Positions 1 through 6,346 of a stretch of 7,074 bases of DNA are shown piece by piece (the first letter of the stretch is position 1; each line of letters begins with the position of its first letter). A program made the position numbers and the translations under genes. Under the pieces are notes generated by a model that did not search any database, had not been told where the DNA came from, and saw only the letters and a program-made list of their open reading frames with translations. Source of the stretch: Gammaproteobacteria bacterium (GTDB lineage Bacteria; Pseudomonadota; Gammaproteobacteria; Nitrosococcales; Methylophagaceae). The stretch lies in contig QNEY01000085.1 of NCBI GenBank assembly GCA_003645385.1, positions 1-7,074 on the forward strand. Reading direction: 5' to 3'.

Positions 1-2
1 AG

Positions 3-35
3 AAAACGAGTAGTCTTTGGCTACTCGTTTTTTTT
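3..35 (+). terminator. Rho-independent terminator of an upstream gene outside the window
   Basis: Arms AAAACGAGTAG (3-13) and CTACTCGTTTT (21-31) pair perfectly over 11 bp around a 7-base loop, and a run of eight T (28-35) follows on the + strand. This is the classic intrinsic terminator shape. It must end a transcript that enters from the left edge, so leuC is not read from that gene's promoter unless readthrough occurs. On the opposite strand the T run is only four bases, so it is mainly one-directional. Confidence 0.9.
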
Positions 36-50
36 ACCTGAATTTTAAAT

Positions 51-125
51 TTCACCACAGAGACGCAAAGAATACAGCGTTTTTATTTATATTTTTCTCT
101 GTGCTCTTTGTGTCTCTGTGGTGAA
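51..125. repeat. Imperfect inverted repeat, likely a dispersed palindromic (REP/MITE-like) element
   Basis: The left arm (51-77, beginning TTCACCACAGAGAC) pairs with the right arm (99-125, ending GTCTCTGTGGTGAA) over 27 bases with three mismatches, around an AT-rich centre of about 21 bases. The right arm has its own internal repetition: CTCTGTG (97-103), CTCTTTG (104-110) and CTCTGTG (114-120). From memory, 'CACCACAGAGACACAGAG'-type palindromes recur in the intergenic DNA of many proteobacteria, so I infer a copy of a dispersed repeat and not a site specific to leuC. It has no coding capacity. It could fold as a long RNA stem, and it ends about 20 bases before the presumed leuC -10 box. Confidence 0.75.
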
Positions 126-153
126 TCTATTTACCCTGCTAATGCTATATAAT
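125..153 (+). promoter_or_regulatory. Candidate leuC promoter
   Basis: A perfect TATAAT lies at 148-153, 34 bases before the leuC start codon. No good -35 hexamer sits at the usual distance (ATCTAT at 125-130 for a 17-base spacer), so the promoter is either activator-dependent or weak. It lies between the inverted repeat and leuC and is the only obvious -10 box there. The resulting leader would be about 25-30 bases, too short for a leucine attenuator peptide. This call rests on motif match alone. Confidence 0.45.
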
Positions 154-187
154 AGCTTCACTTTAAAAGCACAAAAACTTATGAATT

Positions 188-1591
188 ATGTCTACAGCAA
201 AAACACTTTACGATAAATTATGGGAACAACATATTGTACGGACAGATAAGAGTGGTACCACATTGCTCTATATTGACCGCCAGCTTGTCCATGAAGTAAC
301 CTCGCCACAGGCATTTGAAGGTCTACGTTTAGCTAATCGCAAGCCTCACCGACTAGATTCTATCTTGGCAACGCCAGATCATAATGTACCGACAAATCAT
401 CGCGATCAAGGAATTTCAGATCCCATTTCCCGCTTACAAGTAGAAACATTAGATAAAAACTGTAAGGACTTCGGTGTCACAGAATTTGATTTGACCGATG
501 TACGTCAAGGTATTGTGCATGTTGTTGGACCTGAACAAGGTGCTACCCTGCCCGGAATGACTGTGGTATGTGGTGATTCACATACCTCAACCCATGGGGC
601 ATTTGGTGCGCTAGCCTTTGGTATAGGTACATCGGAAGTTGAGCACGTAATGGCTACCCAATGCTTGATTCAGAAAAAAGCCAAAAACATGTTAGTCCGT
701 GTTGACGGTAAAGCTAAAGAAGGTGTTTCAGCTAAGGATATCGTATTAGCAATCATTGGCAAATTAGGTACCGCTGGTGGTACAGGCTATACCATTGAGT
801 TTGCTGGCGATGCTATTCAAACTCTTAGCATGGAAGGGCGGATGACCGTCTGTAATATGACTATTGAAGCTGGTGCTCGTGCAGGTATTATTGCTGTCGA
901 TGACACTACAATAGACTATTTAAAGGGACGCCCTTATGCCCCCAATGATGATCATTGGGATAAAGCAGTTACTACATGGCGTAACTTGCATAGTGATGAT
1001 GGTGCATCCTTTGATGAAACTATCATTCTTGACGCAACTAAAATTCAACCTCAAGTTACTTGGGGCACCTCACCTGAAATGGTTGTTGCCGTTAATGACA
1101 ATGTACCAAACCCAGCTGAAGAAGCTGATTTGGTAAAACGTAATGGAATGGAAAAATCGTTAACGTATATGGGTCTTTCTGCTAATCAAGCCATTACTGA
1201 CATTCAACTCGACCGTGTCTTTATCGGTTCGTGTACTAATTCTCGTATTGAGGATCTACGTCAAGCTGCTGCTGCAATTAAAGGTGGTAAAGTCGCCACA
1301 ACATTAAAACAAGCTTTGGTAGTACCAGGATCGGGCTTGGTTAAAGAGCAAGCTGAACAAGAAGGTTTAGATAGAATTTTTATAGAAGCCGGTTTTGAAT
1401 GGCGTGATCCTGGTTGTTCTATGTGTCTAGCGATGAATGCTGATCGACTTGAATCGGGTGAACATTGTGCCTCTACTTCAAATAGAAACTTTGAAGGTCG
1501 TCAGGGATTAGGTGGTCGGACACACCTAGTTAGTCCTGCAATGGCTGCCGCTGCTGCAATTGCCGGTCACTTTGTTGATATCAGTCAATAA
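188..1591 (+). CDS. leuC: 3-isopropylmalate dehydratase large subunit LeuC
   Basis: LeuC, with the small subunit LeuD, interconverts 2- and 3-isopropylmalate, the second step of leucine biosynthesis, in the cytoplasm. The 467-residue product matches the normal bacterial LeuC length (466 in E. coli) and is colinear with it from the start (TLYDKLWEQH, LLYIDRQLVHEVTSPQAF) to the end (RTHLVSPAMAAAAAIAGHF). Aconitase-family hallmarks are present: CGDSHTSTHGAFGALAFGIG, and the three [4Fe-4S] ligands Cys349 (IGSCTNSR), Cys410 and Cys413 (PGCSMCLAM). The ATG at 188 gives the family's usual N-terminus, but no Shine-Dalgarno sequence precedes it, and another ATG at 181 opens an out-of-frame 11-codon reading frame. 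The usual partners leuD and leuB do not follow; prmB starts at the next base. The enzyme should be functional if LeuD is encoded elsewhere. Confidence 0.97.
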   Translation: MSTAKTLYDKLWEQHIVRTDKSGTTLLYIDRQLVHEVTSPQAFEGLRLANRKPHRLDSILATPDHNVPTNHRDQGISDPISRLQVETLDKNCKDFGVTEFDLTDVRQGIVHVVGPEQGATLPGMTVVCGDSHTSTHGAFGALAFGIGTSEVEHVMATQCLIQKKAKNMLVRVDGKAKEGVSAKDIVLAIIGKLGTAGGTGYTIEFAGDAIQTLSMEGRMTVCNMTIEAGARAGIIAVDDTTIDYLKGRPYAPNDDHWDKAVTTWRNLHSDDGASFDETIILDATKIQPQVTWGTSPEMVVAVNDNVPNPAEEADLVKRNGMEKSLTYMGLSANQAITDIQLDRVFIGSCTNSRIEDLRQAAAAIKGGKVATTLKQALVVPGSGLVKEQAEQEGLDRIFIEAGFEWRDPGCSMCLAMNADRLESGEHCASTSNRNFEGRQGLGGRTHLVSPAMAAAAAIAGHFVDISQ

Positions 1592-2524
1592 ATGACATCG
1601 ATTCAACAGACTATTGTTGATGAACTGCATACCTTGCGAGATGTCTTGCGCTGGGCAACATCTCAGTTTAGTGCTGCTGATTTATTTTATGGTCATGGAA
1701 ATACCGATGCGTTCAATGAGGCATTACAACTTATCCTGCATAGCTTGCACTTACCGGCAACTGAATTTCCTGAACTATTTGCTGATGCCCGATTAACTCA
1801 TGCTGAAAAACATGCAATTGCAGATCTGATTGAGCGCCGAATCACTGATCGAGTACCGGTTCCTTACCTCACTCATGAAGCATGGTTTGCAGGTTTGCCT
1901 TTTTACGTCGACGAACGAGTATTGATCCCCCGTTCACCGTTTGCTGAATTAATTCAAGAGCAATTTGGTCCCTGGGTGAGTGATCCTGATTCAGTATTAA
2001 ATATTCTTGATTTGTGTACGGGTGGAGGCTGCATTGCTATTGCATGTGCACATGCATTCCCACATGCCCAAGTGGATGCGATTGATATCAGTGCTGATGC
2101 ACTTGATGTTACCAATATTAATATAGAAAAATACATGCTCTCTGATCAAGTGCAAGCAATTCAATCCGATTTGTGGTCAGCCTTGGATAATCAACGCTAT
2201 GACTTAATCGTCAGCAATCCACCTTATGTTGGTGCAGATGAAATGGCGAGCTTACCAGCAGAATATAGGCATGAACCAAACTCGGCACTTGAAGCTGACG
2301 ATAATGGTCTTGCCTTAGTTGAAGAGATATTACTGCGTGCGGCAGATTTCTTAACGTCAAAGGGTTTGTTATTTGTAGAAGTCGGCAATAGTGACTATGC
2401 CGTTATGGAAAAATGGCCTGATATTGAATTTCTCTGGTTAGATTTTGAGTATGGCGGTCATGGTGTATTCATGCTTACTCAGGCTCAATGTATCGATTTC
2501 TCCAAGCGATACAAACCAGCCTAG
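1592..2524 (+). CDS. prmB: Ribosomal protein uL3 (L3) glutamine N5-methyltransferase PrmB
   Basis: PrmB transfers a methyl group from S-adenosylmethionine to a glutamine side chain of ribosomal protein L3, aiding large-subunit assembly. The 310-residue product equals E. coli PrmB in length. Its N-terminal helical substrate-binding part (about 1-120) includes the PrmB-typical FYVDERVLIPRSP. The Rossmann methyltransferase domain follows, with SAM-binding motif I DLCTGGGC (140-147), the acidic loop AIDIS, and the catalytic NPPY tetrad (209-212) shared with PrmC/HemK. The sequence YVDERVLIPRSP and the EYRHEP stretch after NPPY argue for PrmB over PrmC. The ATG directly follows the leuC stop (TAAATG) and has no Shine-Dalgarno sequence, suggesting translation by ribosomes finishing leuC. 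This pairing is unusual, since prmB in enterics sits beside aroC. The gene ends 3 bases from a convergent gene with no terminator between. Confidence 0.96.
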   Translation: MTSIQQTIVDELHTLRDVLRWATSQFSAADLFYGHGNTDAFNEALQLILHSLHLPATEFPELFADARLTHAEKHAIADLIERRITDRVPVPYLTHEAWFAGLPFYVDERVLIPRSPFAELIQEQFGPWVSDPDSVLNILDLCTGGGCIAIACAHAFPHAQVDAIDISADALDVTNINIEKYMLSDQVQAIQSDLWSALDNQRYDLIVSNPPYVGADEMASLPAEYRHEPNSALEADDNGLALVEEILLRAADFLTSKGLLFVEVGNSDYAVMEKWPDIEFLWLDFEYGGHGVFMLTQAQCIDFSKRYKPA

Positions 2525-2527
2525 AAC

Positions 2528-3829
2528 TTAAACTGTTTCAGCACTTTTCTCGTATATTTTTATACAATTTCTACCCGCCATTTTTGCTTGATACATCGCG
2601 CCATCTGCTAACTCAAATAAACTATTTAAATTGTGTTTCGCCCCCCCTTCCATTGTGGCCAATCCGATACTGACTGTAATCGTTAAGTTTGCCAGCTTGA
2701 ATTGAGCAAGACGTTTCTGAAGTCTTTCCATCAATGCAATTGCAGTCTGGGCATTACAGTCGGGCAACAAGAAAATAAACTCTTCTCCTGCCCACCGTGC
2801 CACCATATCTTCATCTCTAACAAAACGTTTTAGCCAGGTTCCCAGCTCAGCCAATACTTCATCGCCTATAGAATAGCCCTTGGTTTCATTAATATCCTTG
2901 AAATGATCGATGTCAATTACGGCCATCGTCAATGGGCGATTAAAACGCAATGCCTCACTAAAATACTTTCCTGCAAATTCACGCAAAGCATGTCGATTAA
3001 ATAACTGTGTCAGCTCATCTAACATCGCTAAGCTATATAAAGAATGCTGTTGGGAACGCAGTTCTAACATTCTTTGATAACTAGTGACATGATTGAAAAC
3101 TCGTTGACGAAGCTCCTCACGGACAATGGGTTTGGCTACATAGTCATTTACACCGAGATGAAATAACTCGATTTTGCGTGACATATTATCAAACCCCGAA
3201 GTAGCAATGATAGGAATGTTACCTGGCTCACCGTGTAGGCGTCTGATCTTTCTAACCAAAGAAATACCACTCATCATACCTTCTAGCATAATGTCGGTAA
3301 TAATGAGATCGTAATTACCATTTTGATATGCATCCCATGCTCCTTCTGCATGAGTATAGGCATCGACATCAAGCCCCATATCAGTCAACAAGTCGATAAT
3401 GATCTCTTGTAAAACACGTGAATCCTCAATAAATAATACTCGTCCTGATATCTGGCGATTTGTTCGTTCCACAAATCTTTGCAAATATATTTCTAATTCT
3501 TCGAGATCATTTTTACTGAAAATATCAGTCGCGCCGGCAAGCAAGGCTTGCTTGAGAATTCTGGAATTATCTTCTGCTGTTAACACAATAACCGAAGCAA
3601 AATCATATCCCGAGATTGCTCTTATTTGGCCACAGAACTCACTGCCAGCAATATCTGGCAAATGGTGGCTACAACAGACCAAAGTAAATCGTTCACTTTT
3701 TGATAGCTCAAGTCCTTCAGCTCCTGATTCTGCAACGGTAACAACAAAACCAGATTTTTCTAATAATTCTCGAGCAATGTTACGAAACGTGTCTGATCCA
3801 TCAATAACTAATGCATTTAGTTTTCTCAT
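2528..3829 (-). CDS. Response regulator with two receiver domains and a GGDEF diguanylate cyclase domain (PleD-like architecture)
   Basis: This 433-residue cytoplasmic protein should make c-di-GMP from GTP under phosphorelay control. REC1 (about 4-120) is degenerate: of the usual acidic pair only Asp10 remains (Gly11 follows), and the phospho-acceptor position is Ser54 within CCSHH; Thr84 and Lys106 are kept. REC2 (about 130-248) is complete, with Glu135/Asp136, acceptor Asp179 (LIITDIM), Thr210 and Lys233-Pro. The GGDEF domain (about 262-430) has DELTQLFNRH, DIDHFKDIN (306-314), signature AGEEF (347-351), an RxxD inhibitory site (RDED, 338-341) and the closing ADGAMYQAKMAGRN. Ala replaces the first Gly of GGEEF, a variant also found in active cyclases. 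The ATG is fixed by an in-frame TAA immediately upstream, and GGAAAAG (3834-3840) may serve as ribosome binding site. It lies 62 bases behind mutH on the same strand and may share its transcript. No partner histidine kinase is in the window, so its signal is unknown. Confidence 0.93.
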   Translation of the reverse strand: MRKLNALVIDGSDTFRNIARELLEKSGFVVTVAESGAEGLELSKSERFTLVCCSHHLPDIAGSEFCGQIRAISGYDFASVIVLTAEDNSRILKQALLAGATDIFSKNDLEELEIYLQRFVERTNRQISGRVLFIEDSRVLQEIIIDLLTDMGLDVDAYTHAEGAWDAYQNGNYDLIITDIMLEGMMSGISLVRKIRRLHGEPGNIPIIATSGFDNMSRKIELFHLGVNDYVAKPIVREELRQRVFNHVTSYQRMLELRSQQHSLYSLAMLDELTQLFNRHALREFAGKYFSEALRFNRPLTMAVIDIDHFKDINETKGYSIGDEVLAELGTWLKRFVRDEDMVARWAGEEFIFLLPDCNAQTAIALMERLQKRLAQFKLANLTITVSIGLATMEGGAKHNLNSLFELADGAMYQAKMAGRNCIKIYEKSAETV

Positions 3830-3891
3830 TTAACTTTTCCATTTAAATGTTTACTGCATTTTGCACTGTTATCGGCTTAAGCACCACTTTT
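3830..3891 (-). other. Intergenic gap between mutH and the diguanylate cyclase gene
   Basis: The 62 bases between the mutH stop and the response regulator start hold no hairpin with a T run, so there is no visible terminator. The only supported element is the GGAAAAG at 3834-3840, eight bases or so before the ATG. The two genes could therefore share one transcript, though a promoter here cannot be excluded. Confidence 0.4.
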
Positions 3892-4587
3892 TCATCCCTG
3901 TTCAAGTAATTGTTTAGTGAAAGACGTTCTTAAGTAAAATCCTTTAGGGTTGATTTTTTCATGCAACCCACTCTCTGATACACCTGTTGATAATACTTTA
4001 CCATTGGCAGCCTTAGGTCTGATTTGGAGGTAGTCACCTTCTTTTGCGGTAATTTCTGCTTGCTCTCCCAACACAATGCGATCCATTAAATCTTCCCAGT
4101 CACGTTGCAATATTGCATCCTGCTCCAAACTCGGCTTCCATAACCAAGCCTGTCCAATATAACGTTCGGCCAAAGGGATTGTCACATCTGCTTCTACAGG
4201 CACCCATAATACGTGGGCCAACTTATGCTTCACCCAGCTATCTTGCCAGCATAATTCACCCGATTGCTTCATCGACACTGTACACACATAAGTCGATTCC
4301 TTTGGTTGACCTTGAGCATTTAAAGGCAGTGTTTTCATCTCAATTGCCAGATCAACAAAATCAGGTTGAGCCTTATTACCAGCATTAGCCCCTAAGGCTA
4401 TTTCTAATAAATTACCTACCCAACCTTTATGTCGTTGTAGATTTTCAGGCACAAATATATTTTGTTCTGCTGCTACTTGACCTAATGTTTTTCCTACCAG
4501 AACCTGACATCGCGTAAGTAACTCAGCCTGTGATTTTGGAGGAAAAATCTTGTTTACTCCAGACAATTGAGAATTATCATCATTCAT
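3892..4587 (-). CDS. mutH: DNA mismatch repair endonuclease MutH
   Basis: MutH, activated by MutS and MutL, nicks the unmethylated strand at hemimethylated GATC sites and so directs mismatch repair to the new strand. The 231-residue product is close to E. coli MutH (229) and colinear with it, with blocks such as PENLQRHKGWVGNLLEIALGA, VLWVPVEA and YLQIRPKAANGK. The PD-(D/E)XK-type catalytic set is visible: Glu62, Asp76 (QPDF), Glu83 and Lys85 (EMK), plus Lys122 (KHKL). All expected catalytic residues are intact. The ATG at 4587 is the only conventional start in its frame; no ATG, GTG or TTG occurs upstream before the in-frame stop. It lacks a close Shine-Dalgarno sequence, but a three-codon frame (4595-4584) ends in a TGA overlapping it. 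MutH implies that the genome carries Dam methylase. It is divergent from yadG and upstream of the diguanylate cyclase gene. Confidence 0.97.
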   Translation of the reverse strand: MNDDNSQLSGVNKIFPPKSQAELLTRCQVLVGKTLGQVAAEQNIFVPENLQRHKGWVGNLLEIALGANAGNKAQPDFVDLAIEMKTLPLNAQGQPKESTYVCTVSMKQSGELCWQDSWVKHKLAHVLWVPVEADVTIPLAERYIGQAWLWKPSLEQDAILQRDWEDLMDRIVLGEQAEITAKEGDYLQIRPKAANGKVLSTGVSESGLHEKINPKGFYLRTSFTKQLLEQG

Positions 4588-4652
4588 GCAGGCATGATAA
4601 CCTAGCGCTCTCCATTTAGCATGTGGTCAGGAACAAGGAACCAATCAATATC
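4588..4652. promoter_or_regulatory. Short divergent intergenic region between mutH and yadG
   Basis: Only about 65 bases separate the two divergent start codons (35 if yadG begins at GTG 4623), so promoters for both directions must lie here or inside the opposite gene's 5' end. For yadG the best I can find is TTATCA (4574-4579) with GATAAC (4596-4601) at 16 bases, each matching four of six consensus positions. No convincing box is seen for mutH. A GGAGAG on the - strand (4609-4614 region) precedes the mini-frame ATG at 4595. The region is real as a gap; its motifs are weak. Confidence 0.3.
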
Positions 4653-5576
4653 GTGAAAGCACTCTCTATTCACAATCTAACCAAGACCTATCGAAATGGG
4701 CTTAAAGCACTTAAAGATATTACGCTTGAAGTTGAACAAGGTGATTTTTTTGCCCTACTTGGCCCTAATGGTGCTGGTAAATCTACTACCATAGGCGTTA
4801 TTACATCACTCGTTACTAAGACAGCTGGTACAGTCAAAATTTTTGATACTGATCTAGATAAAGATCCTGAGCAGGCTAAAGCTTATCTTGGTTTAGTACC
4901 ACAAGAGTTTAACTTCAATGGTTTTGAGCAAGTCAAACACATTCTTGTCACTCAGGCAGGCTATTATGGTATATCTGCAACAGAAGCGGAACCACGTGCC
5001 GATGAGTTATTACACCAATTAAAATTATGGGACAAGCGCAACACACCTGCACGTGCATTATCTGGTGGTATGAAACGTCGATTAATGATTGCAAGAGCCT
5101 TAGTGCATAAGCCACAATTATTAATTCTTGATGAGCCTACTGCTGGTGTTGATATTGAGTTGCGACGTTCAATGTGGACATTTCTACAAGAAATTAATGC
5201 TCAAGGAACCACCATTATTCTGACTACGCATTATCTGGAAGAAGCTGAAAACCTGTGTCGCAATATCGCAATAATTGACCGTGGCAATATCATTGAAAAT
5301 ACCGATATGAAGTCACTACTTAATCGTCTCGATAAAGAAACATTTGTACTCGATCTTAAATCACCGTTACCGGCTAATTTCAGTTTGTCTGGGATTCAAT
5401 ATCAACAAATTGATCAATCAACAATTGAAGTTGAACTCAAACGAGAAGATGGCCTCAATGCTTTATTTGCTAGTCTTTCTGATAGCGGCATTGAAGTATG
5501 CAGCATGAAAAATAAAGCGAATCGTCTGGAAGAATTGTTCTTAACACTGGTCGAGAAAGCTGAGGTGACATCATGA
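4653..5576 (+). CDS. yadG: ABC-2 type exporter ATP-binding protein YadG
   Basis: This is the nucleotide-binding subunit that powers the YadGH membrane exporter; the substrate is not established. I place the start at GTG 4653 (307 residues) because the E. coli protein (308) begins at the matching point, just before the first strand (ALSIHNLTKTY), and AAGGAA (4635-4640) lies upstream, at a slightly long spacing. An in-frame GTG at 4623 would add ten residues but has no Shine-Dalgarno sequence. Numbering from 4653: Walker A GPNGAGKST (37-45), Q-loop Gln84 (VPQEF), signature LSGGM (136-140), Walker B LLILDEP (156-162), D-loop AGVD and switch His193 (TTHYLEEAE). The C-terminal extension ends in NKANRLEELFLTLV, as in YadG. 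All ATPase motifs are intact. The last codons overlap the start of yadH (ATGA), so the two are translated together. Confidence 0.93.
   Translation: MKALSIHNLTKTYRNGLKALKDITLEVEQGDFFALLGPNGAGKSTTIGVITSLVTKTAGTVKIFDTDLDKDPEQAKAYLGLVPQEFNFNGFEQVKHILVTQAGYYGISATEAEPRADELLHQLKLWDKRNTPARALSGGMKRRLMIARALVHKPQLLILDEPTAGVDIELRRSMWTFLQEINAQGTTIILTTHYLEEAENLCRNIAIIDRGNIIENTDMKSLLNRLDKETFVLDLKSPLPANFSLSGIQYQQIDQSTIEVELKREDGLNALFASLSDSGIEVCSMKNKANRLEELFLTLVEKAEVTS
5562..5568 (+). promoter_or_regulatory. Ribosome binding site of yadH inside the end of yadG
   Basis: GAGGTGA matches the anti-Shine-Dalgarno sequence well and ends four bases before the yadH ATG (the GAGG core ends seven bases before it). It supports the 5573 start and suggests that yadH can initiate on its own as well as by coupling to yadG. 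It is the strongest ribosome binding site in the window. Confidence 0.75.
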
Positions 5577-6346
5577 TCAACAGTCGTCATTGGATAGCTT
5601 TTAGGACCTTGCTGACACGTGAAATACGTCGTTTTATTCGTATTTGGCCGCAAACCCTATTACCGCCAGCAATTACCATGACCTTATATTTCATCATTTT
5701 TGGCAATCTCATTGGTAGCCGTATTGGCGCAATGGGTGGCTTCAGCTATATGGAGTACATTGCTCCGGGTATTATCATGATGTCGGTAATTAACAATGCT
5801 TATACCAATGTTGCTTCATCGTTGTTTAGTGCTAAATTTCAAAGCCATATTGAAGAACTGATAGTTGCACCCATACCCAACTATCTGATTCTAGCTGGTT
5901 ACGTTGCTGGAGGTATGGCCAGAGGATTATGTGTAGGCTTTATCGTAACGATTGTTTCGCTATTTTTTACAGATCTTGAAATACAACATCTGTGGGTTAC
6001 TATCAGCATGATTATCCTCAGCTCAATGATGTTTGCCCTAGGAGGGTTTATCAATGCTATTTATGCTCGTAGTTTTGATGAGATTTCAATTATCCCCACT
6101 TTCATTCTAACCCCGTTAACTTATCTGGGTGGCGTATTTTACTCGATCAGTTTATTGCCAGAGTTTTGGCAGAATGTCTCTCTGTTAAACCCTATTTTAT
6201 ATATGGTCAACGCATTCCGTTTTGGCATGTTAGGCGTATCAGATATTCCAATTACAACTGCTTTTAGCATTATTCTGGTGTGTATTGTTGGCCTGACGAG
6301 TTTTGCTCTTTATTTACTCAACAAGGGCACAGGTATCAGGAACTAA
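5573..6346 (+). CDS. yadH: ABC-2 type exporter permease YadH
   Basis: YadH is the inner-membrane half of the YadGH exporter, pairing with the preceding ATPase. The 257-residue product matches E. coli YadH (256) along its length, with the family blocks TLYFIIFGNLIGSRIG (37-52), FQSHIEELIVAP (89-100) and LTPLTYLGGVFYS (179-191). Six hydrophobic segments are seen at about 28-46, 62-82, 105-131, 141-164, 173-193 and 228-249, typical of ABC-2 permeases. The ATG overlaps the yadG stop as ATGA, and a strong Shine-Dalgarno sequence GAGGTGA (5562-5568) lies just upstream, inside yadG. The last 33 bases overlap the 3' end of dusA on the other strand. Transport substrate is unknown; related ABC-2 systems export drugs, lipids or polysaccharides, so no assignment is made. 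Confidence 0.95.
   Translation: MINSRHWIAFRTLLTREIRRFIRIWPQTLLPPAITMTLYFIIFGNLIGSRIGAMGGFSYMEYIAPGIIMMSVINNAYTNVASSLFSAKFQSHIEELIVAPIPNYLILAGYVAGGMARGLCVGFIVTIVSLFFTDLEIQHLWVTISMIILSSMMFALGGFINAIYARSFDEISIIPTFILTPLTYLGGVFYSISLLPEFWQNVSLLNPILYMVNAFRFGMLGVSDIPITTAFSIILVCIVGLTSFALYLLNKGTGIRN

Noticed and set aside
126..187. Leucine attenuator or riboswitch ahead of leuC
   Set aside because: The leader after the TATAAT box is only about 30 bases, with no Leu-rich peptide and no terminator hairpin.
2488..2673. 61-codon + strand frame across the prmB/cyclase junction
   Set aside because: It overlaps the end of prmB in another frame and the 3' end of the cyclase gene on the opposite strand; the peptide looks like random AT-rich translation.
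3538..3554. Near-perfect palindrome CAAGCAAG-G-CTTGCTTG within the response regulator gene
   Set aside because: It encodes a normal KQALLAGA helix of REC1, has no T run or nearby promoter, and can arise from codon choice for the alanine/leucine repeat.
3399..3833. 144-codon open frame on the + strand, antisense to the response regulator
   Set aside because: It lies wholly inside a well-supported gene on the other strand, has no recognisable domain and no ribosome binding site, and its composition follows from the opposite frame.
4623..4652. Ten extra N-terminal residues of YadG from GTG 4623
   Set aside because: Not excluded, but the added residues have no counterpart in E. coli YadG, no Shine-Dalgarno sequence precedes 4623, and AAGGAA lies before 4653.
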